Assembly: GCA_031841125.1 (NCBI GenBank)
Contig: CM063112.1
Coordinates: 59,263,722-59,327,721, forward strand
Length of the DNA stretch: 64,000 nt
Direction of reading: 5' to 3'
From: Acanthococcus lagerstroemiae
Taxonomy: Eukaryota > Arthropoda > Insecta > Hemiptera > Eriococcidae
Shown here: one piece after another, positions 23,589 to 32,207 of the stretch
How positions within the stretch are numbered: position 1 is the first letter of the stretch
How the letters are laid out: each line of letters starts with the position of its first letter
The notes under the pieces: model-generated
What the model saw: the letters and a program-made list of their open reading frames with translations, nothing else
Database searches by the model: none
What the model was told of the DNA's origin: nothing
Position numbers and translations under genes: made by a program

Positions 23589-25789
23589 GGTGCGTAGAAT
23601 TTCCCTGTACGAAAATATTAAGTCAGGATTGTTCGAATGTTTATATTGATGGACTTAACATAAGTGGCTTATGCGCTAGAATTCTACCATATCTACAAAT
23701 ACATTATTTACAGAGAATGGGCGGATGGATGGATAGCCGGACGGGAACTGCTCAGGCAAGGTACCTACAACAGAGTTGAAAACCACGTTTGAGTACGGGC
23801 ACAAAACACTACTGCACCGTAGCCCAAAACCAATAACATAGCCAAGCATTTAAGCGATCCTATTCTCTGGCCCAGTATCCGACTAGCACCAACATACCAG
23901 GGGGTTCATACCTAGCCCCGCACGAATGCCTATAGGTACCCTGGTAGTGCCGGCCCTGAGGCTGTGCTGCAGTTCAGTATGCTGTCCGGAGACTCGACCG
24001 AATGCCCACAGCCGGATCCACATTATCGCCTGGGTAGGGTAACGTCTAAACCCTGCATAGTGGAGAGCCTGGGGCGTCAACTACGCCCCCGCCGGCGAGA
24101 AAGTATTGCGAGCAAGCGTAAATATAAAAGCAGTTTAAAAAGCCATAACAAAATGTGTACTCAGTGAGCAAAACTCACCCCAAATTGATGTCTCTCGCCA
24201 ACACTACAAAATACGCGACGACACTTTCGAAATACGGCTTACACAGGAGTCAAATTTCCTGCAACGGACTTTTACCGCCGTCGTTAACTAAATGCCACGA
24301 GGCACGAGCCCGCGAACGCGAAGACCTTGGCACAAGGGATGCGTTCCTCGCCCTCTAGCGCTTATTCGATAGTAATAACCCTCTCAGAATTGCTGAATGT
24401 TTGTGAATTTTGATCTTGGTCCTAGGTATGTGGAAAATTTGGACCGAGCGGTTCGAGATTCGGGGAATTTTAATTCCAGTTTTATTTAATAAGGTTTGGT
24501 CGCCAAATTTATTACACAGCTGATTACTAATCAGTAAAATACATGATAGTATTTACAGGCCAAACTGAAGAGGGGAACTCTAACTAAAAACGTACATAGG
24601 CAAATATAGGAGCAGAAGAGTTTCGGATACATATATATGTAGTATTTTTCGCCAGAGACGTAGCGAAGAGTTTTTCCTGAGGTGAGGGTGCTAAAAAATA
24701 AACCTTTTGATTTGTTGGATTTTTTCAAATTTTGATTCATCTACTGAAAGTTTCCAACTCTGGTGTGGAGGCTCCGGAGGACAAGCTGCCCCGTGTCCGC
24801 CTTCATTTTCGTCCCTGTAAAAAACGAAAAGGTACAACTGTCCAGGTTTCCAAACTTATGACTAAAATGGTAAATTTCTCCAATTGCTGAGTAAAAAATT
24901 CCTAGGGGGGGGGGAGTTGCCCCCCTCTTCCCTATTCGTGCGTACATGTTTTTCACTTGTTATTCCCAATTTCAGTTTCTTACCTTGTTCCCAGCATTAC
25001 ATTTATCAAAGTAAGAGTCAATGTCAAAAACGAATTTAACGTTTCGAAACCCCTTCGTATTCAATGCCCTAAATTTTATTTAGTCAGATTTTGTCCCTGC
25101 CACTTGCTCCTGATTTCACAGTTTTCAACTTCGAATAAAAATTGTACAAAAATTGAGTACCGATGTCCAGATAATATATTCCAAATTTTAGTTTCCCCGT
25201 TTTTTAGGGTCGGCTACGAGTAGCCGAACCTATTGCAATCGAAATTTTTCTCTTCTCTTCTCATTTCCCTACTCACAGTTCAGTTCAGTGCCGCGTCGTT
25301 TGAGATTTGTTGTTTTCCGTAGTGTTCACTGATCTGACTTACCGTTCAGTTCAGTGGCGCTTTATTTCCGAGAAATAAATTAGTAGAAAATAACAACAAT
25401 AATTATAAGTAATAATTTCGATTTTATTAGGGTCGATAATGAGCCTCTAGCAATTAATTTTTCTTTCTTTTCTTCTTCAGACGTGTTCATTGATCTTGAT
25501 CTTCAATACGGTGCCAGCGTTTTCAACATATAGAATCAAGAGATGAAATTTAGGAAAAAATGCGATTGTTTACGTTTTATTTTTATTTATATTTCGGATT
25601 TTACTTGTGACTGGAATATTCTGCGTTCCGTACTTTTCTGCAAAAAAAAACAAAAAAAAAACTATTTCTTCAAGGAAAGCGAAGAAATTAACTGGATTTA
25701 GAAGATGTACGAGTAAGTGTGTTGTTTGTTAATGTATGAAATGGCTTCTCAGTTTGATTAGAGTAGAATTCCTTTGAATCGAACCAAGT
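23589..25789. other. Region between the right arm and the nested transposons, no gene seen
   Basis: No convincing coding sequence. The block 23700-24360 is GC-richer than its surroundings. A degenerate MITE lies at about 24653-24940. Around 25204-25530 two diverged copies of one unit occur (AGGGTCGGCTACGAG.../AGGGTCGATAATGAG..., each followed by a TTTTTCT tract and GTTCA(C/T)TGATCT), with TCAGTTCAGTG appearing twice in the first unit. Confidence 0.55.
24653..24940. mobile_element. Degenerate hAT-like MITE candidate
   Basis: It starts CAGAGACGTAGCGAAGAG and is followed by a short AT-rich interior. It ends in a G-run/C-run pair (CCTAGGGGGGGGGGAG...GCCCCCCT) typical of the CAG(A/T)GGCG-type MITEs also present at 40425, 41642 and 42230. 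No target duplication could be recognised. Confidence 0.35.
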
Positions 25790-25819
25790 ACAAATGTAAT
25801 AAGACGTTGTTGGGTCGTC

Positions 25820-26592
25820 TTATCCTCGCACCTTTTCTTTTGGTTTGCCCTCCTCAATTTTTTTATATGCCATGGTCACCGGTGCGGCAAATGGTGAACA
25901 TGACTGTTCAATTATTTTATTATTTAATAATTCCGTAACTTGTTTCTCAATTTCGCGCTGGTCTTCAAATGAGCAACGGTAGGGTTTTTTTGCTATATAT
26001 TTCATTTCCGTGAGAGTTATGTGCGCTTCGTGGTTTGAGACTGTACCTACATCATAGTTATTTTTTGCGAATGATGTATCGTATTCATCAACTAAATCAT
26101 AAATCACTTTTCGTTTTATGTTATCTAAGTGTTCAACTTTTGAATCAAAGTCTTTGATGGGTATGGCCTCATTCCAATTCACAAGATTTCCTGATTTTTC
26201 AGAGATTTTGTGTTCTAGATTTTCAGTTTTTGATTTTAATGGAGTTTTATCAAATGGAGCTTGTGAGATTTCTAAGTTCTCATCCTGGCAAAGTTTAAAT
26301 AGCTTTATTATATCTAAACCTAGTAACATATTGTAATTTGTTATATTCTTATCTACTATGTAGACTTGAATTTTGTGCGATATATTAAATATTTTCAGGT
26401 TTATTATGGCTGTGCCAACGAAACTAGCTTCACCACTCATAGTCTTGTAACGTATGCATTTTTCATTGAGTTCTATATTGAATGTTTTTAGCGAATTATA
26501 TAATAGGATCGACACATTTGATCCTCCGTCATAGAGACCTTTTGCTTTTTGTGTGTTGATGTTTACATCCAAGATTATGAGTGGTAGCGGAT
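25820..26592 (-). pseudogene. Gypsy-like protease and truncated reverse transcriptase
   Basis: The frame is open from the gag stop region in the -1 frame. The retropepsin-like domain has LYDGGSNVSIL, where the catalytic Asp is kept but the usual D-T/S-G is D-G-G, and the later LLGLDIIKLF motif. After a linker comes the first part of a Gypsy RT: KPYRCSFEDQREIEKQ, IIEQSCSPFAAPV. It stops at KPKEKVRG, before any RT catalytic aspartates, where the element terminus begins. RNase H and integrase are absent, so no self-sufficient replication is possible. Confidence 0.85.
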
Positions 26593-27354
26593 TTAGTTTT
26601 TTGGTACAGACTCCTGGTTTAATGCATCCTCAATTTCAGTGTTATTTGTTACTCTAAAATTTTTATCAACATTTGTTGATTTATTAACATTTGTGTAATT
26701 TTTGCCAGGTTGCGGATTTAAGCGAGTTTTACATTCTGATTCAGGATGGAAGCGCCCAGGCTTTCCTATCTTTTCACAGAATCTGCATGGCTTATGGTCC
26801 GGGTTGAACCTTTGTTTTTCATCTTTATTATAAGATATTTCTTTTTTATCAATTTTATCATGATGTTTATTTGACGTCTTTTGGGGTCTATCCAACTGGT
26901 TAATTTTGGTAATTAGCTCACCAACCGTTCTTATCTTATCGCGATCAATTTTACAACTTATGCTATCGGGAATGCCGGATATAACTAAAATAATACGCCA
27001 GGATTCGGGGAGCGAGGTGTCCGTTTCCGCGAGTAATTTTAATTTACGTTGGACGTACTCACTCAGTGATCCGCCAATAAATTTATGATTGACGGCATAC
27101 TTTGGTTGGGTCCACCCTTTTAGCGCGAAGTTGTCCAAGAATGATTTTTTCCAATCCTCCCAGGGTACATCGTCCAATAGAAGAAAATTCGTTGTATACC
27201 AATCTAAAGATGATCCAGTAACAAAAAGGCGGAGGGCCTGTCTGAGGTCTGCAGTATCTATTTCCAGACGTGCACATTCTTTTTCGAATCCAGACATCCA
27301 AGTTACGGCATTCATTGTATGTTCATTCATTGTATGTTCGTCAAATTTTGGAAT
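26593..27354 (-). pseudogene. Gypsy-like Gag, core and C-terminal part
   Basis: The - strand frame has the Ty3/Gypsy Gag core pattern: LRLFVTGSSLDWYT, then DDVPWEDWKKSFLDNF, then GGSLSEYVQRKLKLL and LPESWRIILVISGIP. It ends with a degenerate zinc-knuckle-like CRFCEKIGKPGRFHPESEC. The 5' end is cut by the Polinton insertion at 27360/27361. At the 3' end, A AAA AAC sits in the gag frame directly before the TAA stop (26593-26602), and the protease frame is in -1, so a classical -1 ribosomal frameshift would fuse Gag to Pol. A tandem TGAACATACAAT-type repeat lies near the break. Confidence 0.85.
26596..26602 (-). promoter_or_regulatory. Canonical -1 frameshift slippery heptamer between gag and pol
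   Basis: The heptamer reads A AAA AAC in the gag frame (CCA AAA AAC TAA), with the stop codon immediately after it. The protease frame is -1 relative to gag and stays open through this point. It matches the known X XXY YYZ rule for retroelement Gag-Pol expression. No downstream pseudoknot was evaluated. Confidence 0.7.
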
Positions 27355-27578
27355 GACAGCAGTAGTATGGGCGTCACTTGATACCAATTTCCTCCAGGGT
27401 CCCCCACAGGGTATTATAGGCTATGTCTCAGACTAGTCTACCCCTCCCCCTAAGGTCCCCGCCCCACATCGCCATTTTGCCTCTCCTGCTGTACACATGA
27501 AACAGTTGATTGGTTAAAAAAACTATATATAGGAGGTAAGTTTAGTTAAAAATAAGTTCATTTGTATTCAAAGCGACA

Positions 27579-27689
27579 ATGGGTGACAATATCATTGAGA
27601 GTGTCGAGTATTACGATTACAGGCCTCCTGTATCCGAAAATTTTAACGATTTAGGAACAGAGTTTCCTATAATTTTGATGAACTTGTAA
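27579..27689 (+). pseudogene. Small upstream ORF in the left Polinton arm, probably frameshifted
   Basis: It begins ATGGGTGACAATATC and encodes 36 residues (MGDNIIESVEYYDYRPPVSE... ) before TAA. An overlapping -1 frame then stays open with acidic, coding-like sequence to about 27782, running over the start of the next gene. One lost or gained base near 27668 would explain this. The lesion is identical in the other arm. Function unknown. Confidence 0.45.
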
Positions 27690-27716
27690 ACATACAGCAA
27701 GAACTAGCTGAAGAAG

Positions 27717-28622
27717 ATGGATTACAGACAAGCAAGAACTCAAAAAATACTCGACATGTTCCCTCAACCCGTGCAAAAAAAGGATAAAATAGGGGGAGGC
27801 TTGATCAATACGTTGATTAATAAATTGCCTGTCGAATGTCATCTACCCGGGGGATACCAATATGCTGGTCCTGGGACAAATTTAGATTTAAAATTGGAGA
27901 GAAATGTAAAGCCAAAGAACAAACTCGATGAAGCTTGTATGCACCATGATATCAGTTATGCACAATCCGATGATTTAAAAGATAGGCATGAGGCTGATTA
28001 TAAGTTAGAACAGGACTCATGGAAACGTGTTACAGCAGGCGACTCTGATTTAATGGAAAAACTCAACGCTTGGCTGGTGACTAATGTTATGAAAGTTAAA
28101 CAAAAAATGGGTGCAGGGTTACAATCTGAAACAAAGAAGATACCAAATCATGTGAAATATCCCGTAAATTTAGACAATACCCAGCATGAACTGATTATGA
28201 ATTCAAAAAAACCTATAGTTATTCAGGTCAAACAGGGCCGTACTAAAAATTCTGTAATGAGTAACATATATCTACCATTAACACGTAAACAAATCACAAA
28301 AATTCGTAAAGATGAGAGAATTAGGTTATCACTCGATCAATTACAAAAAATCAAATCTGGGGGATTTTTACCAGCAGTATTGGCGAGTATTCCTGCTATA
28401 GCGGGTATAGGTTCACTAATTTCTAGTGCAGTTGACACCTACAATAATAAAAAAGCGAATGATGCTTTAGTAGCTGAGAGAAAACGTCATAATAAGGTAA
28501 TTGAAGGCTCAGGTATCAGGAAGAAGGTTGGTAAGGGTTTATTCCTGAATAAAAGAGAACCAGTAGAAGGGAATGAGTTATATCGCGAATTTCTGAAAAA
28601 AAAATCCCTATCAGACCTTTGA
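27717..28622 (+). CDS. Parvovirus-type phospholipase A2-domain protein (left copy)
   Basis: A protein of 301 aa. Residues about 38-100 carry a secreted-PLA2-like fold as in parvovirus VP1: the calcium loop GYQYAGPGTNLDL and the catalytic helix ACMHHDISYAQ with the His-Asp pair. Known parvoviral PLA2 hydrolyses membrane phospholipids during endosomal exit, and PLA2 genes occur in adintoviruses/Polintons. The C-terminal half has a glycine- and hydrophobic-rich segment (GGFLPAVLASIPAIAGIGSL, about 222-241), then a basic tail (GSGIRKKVGKG). This resembles minor virion proteins of the pVI/pX kind, and that part is inference. The ATG at 27717 is chosen; the stop overlaps the following protease frame. 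Confidence 0.85.
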   Translation: MDYRQARTQKILDMFPQPVQKKDKIGGGLINTLINKLPVECHLPGGYQYAGPGTNLDLKLERNVKPKNKLDEACMHHDISYAQSDDLKDRHEADYKLEQDSWKRVTAGDSDLMEKLNAWLVTNVMKVKQKMGAGLQSETKKIPNHVKYPVNLDNTQHELIMNSKKPIVIQVKQGRTKNSVMSNIYLPLTRKQITKIRKDERIRLSLDQLQKIKSGGFLPAVLASIPAIAGIGSLISSAVDTYNNKKANDALVAERKRHNKVIEGSGIRKKVGKGLFLNKREPVEGNELYREFLKKKSLSDL

Positions 28623-28639
28623 GTAATTTAGAGCTGGAA

Positions 28640-28903
28640 ATGTATGCAAAAGAAATTCCCAATTTTAGAGGTGTTTACATGAAAGACAGTTTACCTCAGC
28701 GTGTCAAAAAAACTGAAGCAGCTATCGTGAATCTCGATAATTCTGAAAATAGTGGCACTCACTGGATTTGTTATATTAAGGAAGGGAATACTGTGAAATA
28801 TTACGACTCATTCGGCGTTGATCCTCCATTAGAATTGATTAATTATTGGGGGAAAAATCGACTAAACATACTGGGCCTACTAAAAAAAGTGCGTAATAGT
28901 TGA
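28640..28903 (+). pseudogene. Adenain-type protease, truncated copy in the left arm
   Basis: This matches the first 70 or so residues of the protease at 30197-30499, through the THW and YYDSFG motifs. At 28863 the inverted repeat ends and the frame runs into unrelated codons and a stop, so the Gln and Cys of the active site are missing. The truncation marks the exact edge of the copied terminal segment. Confidence 0.85.
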
Positions 28904-29172
28904 ATAACATTTTCCCAAATAGAATCAATGAACCATCAAATGTATGCCAAAAAGACTAATTTTTCAAGAGTCTGGCCAAGCGGCATTGGATAAAATCTAG
29001 TCTGCATTATATAGCTTTGTAACAAGTCAGATAAAAATTTTAAAAAAACTTTGATTACATCCATTTAGTTGAAAATACAAAATACTAAATCAAGCATTTC
29101 TTATATAAATAATAAATAATCAAGATATAAAAACAAATATACATCAATACAAAATTCTTAAATAGTTGTACA
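28864..29172. other. Polinton core segment without recognisable gene
   Basis: AT-rich sequence between the left TIR edge and the polymerase fragment. No recognisable motif or long frame. Confidence 0.6.
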
Positions 29173-29715
29173 TTATTTTTTATAACCATAAGGAACTGTA
29201 TCAAAATTGGGCCGAATTACTCGTTTATCAAAATTGAAACTCAAAGTTTTTGATTGGTCTTTATTTACTAGATTTTTAGTCTGGTCATCTCGATAAATTA
29301 TCCTATCTTTTATTGTGATATTTTTAATTTTTTCATCAATTAAATTTTCCAAGGCCTGACCATTAATTTTTTGGGCATTTGCATGATTAAGGGTAAAACC
29401 TTTAACTCTAGTTACCTCTTTTCCTATGTCGGTCTTATAGTAGTACGACTTGGGGCCAGTAGTAACAAACTTGGTAATATAACCACCACCCAACTCATCT
29501 GTCCACTCACCGAGGCAGTCACCAGTCTTAACGGTGTTCTGTCCATTGTCTCTGTATATTATGGAGTCAGTATCGCAATATAAAATATTCTGATCTAATT
29601 TATCTAACTGCTTATAAAGCCGGAGTCGAGCATTAGATGTAGTAAAAGCAGCCATAAAGATATTAGTACTATAATTATTCTGAACAAATTCATCTTTATA
29701 TTTATAATTTTGTAT
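29173..29715 (-). pseudogene. Protein-primed DNA polymerase B, C-terminal fragment
   Basis: The open frame, about 180 codons, starts without its N-terminal exonuclease and most of the palm. It keeps the motif C block LYCDTDSIIY and downstream GDCLGEWTDEL...FVTTGPKSYYYK and VKGFTLNHAN, all typical of Polinton family B polymerase. It ends at a natural-looking stop (VPYGYKK). The upstream break lies at a poly-T/CCCCC tract near 29720. Confidence 0.85.
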
Positions 29716-29735
29716 CTTTTTTTTTTTTCCCCCAA

Positions 29736-29921
29736 CTATTTACAAATTATGTTCAAAATATACTTAAACCCCCGGTTTTGTCGCGAATAATCTTTAAGTA
29801 CAAGCAAGTCACCTGCCCAAAGATCATCTATACCCCTAGTAATGATTTTTCTCTTCCTAAATTTACGAATGACAGGGCCATGTAACTCTTTTGCCTCTTG
29901 TAAACTAGTCATCTTATACAT
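29736..29921 (-). pseudogene. Polinton retroviral-type integrase, internal fragment
   Basis: About 60 codons matching the Polinton integrase around the first catalytic aspartate: GIDDLWAGDLLVL, then KDYSRQNRGFKYILNIIC, followed by a stop. The remaining D and E of the DDE triad are missing. The upstream break abuts a 20-bp tandem repeat. Confidence 0.75.
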
Positions 29922-29937
29922 ATTTTGCTCCTTTTTT

Positions 29938-30077
29938 CGAAGGAATGCTCCTTCTATGCTCCTTTTTTCGAAGGAATGCTCCTTTTTTCGAAGGAATGCT
30001 CCTTTTTTCGAAGGAATGCTCCTTTTTTCGAAGGAATGCTCCTTTTCTGCTCCTTTTTTCGAAGGAATGCTCCTTTT
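29938..30077 (+). repeat. 20-bp tandem repeat at the integrase breakpoint
   Basis: The unit is CTCCTTTTTTCGAAGGAATG, with six full copies and three partial ones. Each unit contains the short palindrome CCTT..TTCGAA..AAGG. Flanking it, TATCTTTTTTT-CCCC-AACTATTTACA occurs at about 29716-29741 and again at about 30083-30115, with a further CTATTTACACTATTTACAATTA at about 30173. Confidence 0.9.
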
Positions 30078-30196
30078 ATATCTTTTTGTATCTTTTTTTC
30101 CCCAACTATTTACACTATTTACAATTATGTATCTTTTTTTCTTTTCTTTTTCTTTTTCTTTTTTCTTTTTCCGTCTATTTACACTATTTACAATTA

Positions 30197-30499
30197 TTAA
30201 CTAAAAAACTCTAGGCAGAGATGTCCACAGATTACTTCATTTATTTCCTGGTCCTGGTTATAATTGAATAACACAGTCGATTTTTTCCCCCAATAATTAA
30301 TCAATTCTAATGGAGGATCAACGCCGAATGAGTCGTAATATTTCACAGTATTCCCTTCCTTAATATAACAAATCCAGTGAGTGCCACTATTTTCAGAATT
30401 ATCGAGATTCACGATAGCTGCTTCAGTTTTTTTGACACGCTGAGGTAAACTGTCTTTCATGTAAACACCTCTAAAATTGGGAATTTCTTTTGCATACAT
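30197..30499 (-). CDS. Adenain-type cysteine protease (PRO), apparently complete
   Basis: It encodes 100 aa from the ATG at 30499; the frame is open further upstream over the end of the PLA2 gene. Catalytic-site motifs of the adenovirus/Polinton protease are visible in order: THW (His), YYDSFG (acidic residue), YNQDQ (Gln) and CGHLC (nucleophilic Cys). Known members cleave capsid proteins during particle maturation. It is short compared with about 200 aa for adenain, but the family in Polintons is often compact. No capsid substrate genes remain in this element. Confidence 0.8.
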   Translation of the reverse strand: MYAKEIPNFRGVYMKDSLPQRVKKTEAAIVNLDNSENSGTHWICYIKEGNTVKYYDSFGVDPPLELINYWGKKSTVLFNYNQDQEINEVICGHLCLEFFS

Positions 30500-30516
30500 T
30501 TCCAGCTCTAAATTAC

Positions 30517-31422
30517 TCAAAGGTCTGATAGGGATTTTTTTTTCAGAAATTCGCGATATAACTCATTCCCTTCTACTGGTTCTCTTTTATTCAGGAATAA
30601 ACCCTTACCAACCTTCTTCCTGATACCTGAGCCTTCAATTACCTTATTATGACGTTTTCTCTCAGCTACTAAAGCATCATTCGCTTTTTTATTATTGTAG
30701 GTGTCAACTGCACTAGAAATTAGTGAACCTATACCCGCTATAGCAGGAATACTCGCCAATACTGCTGGTAAAAATCCCCCAGATTTGATTTTTTGTAATT
30801 GATCGAGTGATAACCTAATTCTCTCATCTTTACGAATTTTTGTGATTTGTTTACGTGTTAATGGTAGATATATGTTACTCATTACAGAATTTTTAGTACG
30901 GCCCTGTTTGACCTGAATAACTATAGGTTTTTTTGAATTCATAATCAGTTCATGCTGGGTATTGTCTAAATTTACGGGATATTTCACATGATTTGGTATC
31001 TTCTTTGTTTCAGATTGTAACCCTGCACCCATTTTTTGTTTAACTTTCATAACATTAGTCACCAGCCAAGCGTTGAGTTTTTCCATTAAATCAGAGTCGC
31101 CTGCTGTAACACGTTTCCATGAGTCCTGTTCTAACTTATAATCAGCCTCATGCCTATCTTTTAAATCATCGGATTGTGCATAACTGATATCATGGTGCAT
31201 ACAAGCTTCATCGAGTTTGTTCTTTGGCTTTACATTTCTCTCCAATTTTAAATCTAAATTTGTCCCAGGACCAGCATATTGGTATCCCCCGGGTAGATGA
31301 CATTCGACAGGCAATTTATTAATCAACGTATTGATCAAGCCTCCCCCTATTTTATCCTTTTTTTGCACGGGTTGAGGGAACATGTCGAGTATTTTTTGAG
31401 TTCTTGCTTGTCTGTAATCCAT
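30517..31422 (-). CDS. Parvovirus-type phospholipase A2-domain protein (right copy)
   Basis: This is identical in translation to the 301-aa protein at 27717-28622, in the opposite arm and divergent in the sense that both point inward. Calcium loop, His-Asp pair, hydrophobic segment and basic tail are all intact. Two perfect copies in one 4.4-kb element suggest recent duplication, active homogenisation, or both. Confidence 0.85.
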   Translation of the reverse strand: MDYRQARTQKILDMFPQPVQKKDKIGGGLINTLINKLPVECHLPGGYQYAGPGTNLDLKLERNVKPKNKLDEACMHHDISYAQSDDLKDRHEADYKLEQDSWKRVTAGDSDLMEKLNAWLVTNVMKVKQKMGAGLQSETKKIPNHVKYPVNLDNTQHELIMNSKKPIVIQVKQGRTKNSVMSNIYLPLTRKQITKIRKDERIRLSLDQLQKIKSGGFLPAVLASIPAIAGIGSLISSAVDTYNNKKANDALVAERKRHNKVIEGSGIRKKVGKGLFLNKREPVEGNELYREFLKKKSLSDL

Positions 31423-31449
31423 CTTCTTCAGCTAGTTCTTGCTGTATGT

Positions 31450-31560
31450 TTACAAGTTCATCAAAATTATAGGAAACTCTGTTCCTAAATCGTTAAAATT
31501 TTCGGATACAGGAGGCCTGTAATCGTAATACTCGACACTCTCAATGATATTGTCACCCAT
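31450..31560 (-). pseudogene. Small upstream ORF in the right Polinton arm, same lesion
   Basis: This is the mirror copy of 27579-27689 with the same stop and the same apparent frameshift, so the change predates the arm duplication or was spread by gene conversion. Confidence 0.45.
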
Positions 31561-31784
31561 TGTCGCTTTGAATACAAATGAACTTATTTTTAACTAAACT
31601 TACCTCCTATATATAGTTTTTTTAACCAATCAACTGTTTCATGTGTACAGCAGGAGAGGCAAAATGGCGATGTGGGGCGGGGACCTTAGGGGGAGGGGTA
31701 GACTAGTCTGAGACATAGCCTATAATACCCTGTGGGGGACCCTGGAGGAAATTGGTATCAAGTGACGCCCATACTACTGACAGC

Positions 31785-32207
31785 ATCCTTTGTTACGGAC
31801 TGTAAAGACTTTTTTTGCTGCACATTGATGACTGGTTGTGGTGTTGGGTTTGGTGGCGATGGGCTCGGTTTTTTTAATTCGTCTACCTCCTCCAGATATT
31901 CCTCATTGAATCGCACATTGCCTTCATTGTCGAAATACAATGTTTGGACCTCTGGTGGCAAAGTGACTATGGCCCGGCGGATTTGGCCTCTGGCCTTAAT
32001 CGATTTGACTAGGCCGGATACAACCGGAAGGGCGATAAGCTCTTTATGTAGACGGAGAGGTTGGTGTTCGAGGGAGAAGCCGAAAATACCAACATTTTCA
32101 CCGCTCAGCAATTCTATGCTGTGAATAAGCACAAGGGTGGATTTCGGATTATTTGGGTCGGCACCGGCGAACAATGTTACGCGAACACGTGAATTTTCCG
32201 CAGACAT
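31785..32207 (-). pseudogene. Gypsy-like Gag, N-terminal part (interrupted)
   Basis: This open frame on the - strand has its likely start at the ATG at 32207, because upstream in-frame codons look non-coding. It encodes MSAENSRVRVTLFAG..., a basic middle region and a proline-rich end (PSPSPPNPTPQP). Its 3' end is cut by the Polinton at 31778, whose GACAGC duplication is at 31779-31784. The rest of gag resumes at 27354. Gag would package element RNA; assignment rests on position upstream of a clear retrotransposon Gag core and protease. No zinc knuckle lies in this part. Confidence 0.65.

Larger units (their letters stand above)
27361..28863 (+). repeat. Left terminal inverted repeat of the Polinton (1503 bp)
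   Basis: It pairs with 30275-31778 (coordinates sum to 59139) and is identical by eye except for one base in an A-run near 28856. Pairing ends at ATCGACT (28863). This is long for a Polinton TIR and includes the whole PLA2 gene and the front of the protease gene. Confidence 0.95.
27361..31778. mobile_element. Polinton/adintovirus-like element, internal-deletion derivative
   Basis: It is inserted in the gag gene above with a 6-bp duplication GACAGC (27355-27360 and 31779-31784). Its termini AGTAGTATGGGCG...CGCCCATACTACT begin with AG; 6-bp duplications and AG starts are Polinton hallmarks. At 4418 bp it is far shorter than the usual 15-20 kb. Content is two 1.5-kb inverted arms, each with a PLA2-domain gene, plus a 1.4-kb core with fragments of protein-primed DNA polymerase B, retroviral-type integrase and an adenain-like protease. 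Major and minor capsid genes and the packaging ATPase are absent. It could move only if functions were supplied in trans. Confidence 0.92.
30275..31778 (-). repeat. Right terminal inverted repeat of the Polinton (1504 bp)
   Basis: This is the partner of 27361-28863. The right arm continues into an intact protease C-terminus, so it is the original end and the left end is the copied one. Confidence 0.95.

Noticed and set aside
29842..30214. Three overlapping + strand frames with repeated RRNAPF/FSKEC blocks
   Set aside because: They are produced by the 20-bp tandem repeat and the poly-T tract and have no coding support.
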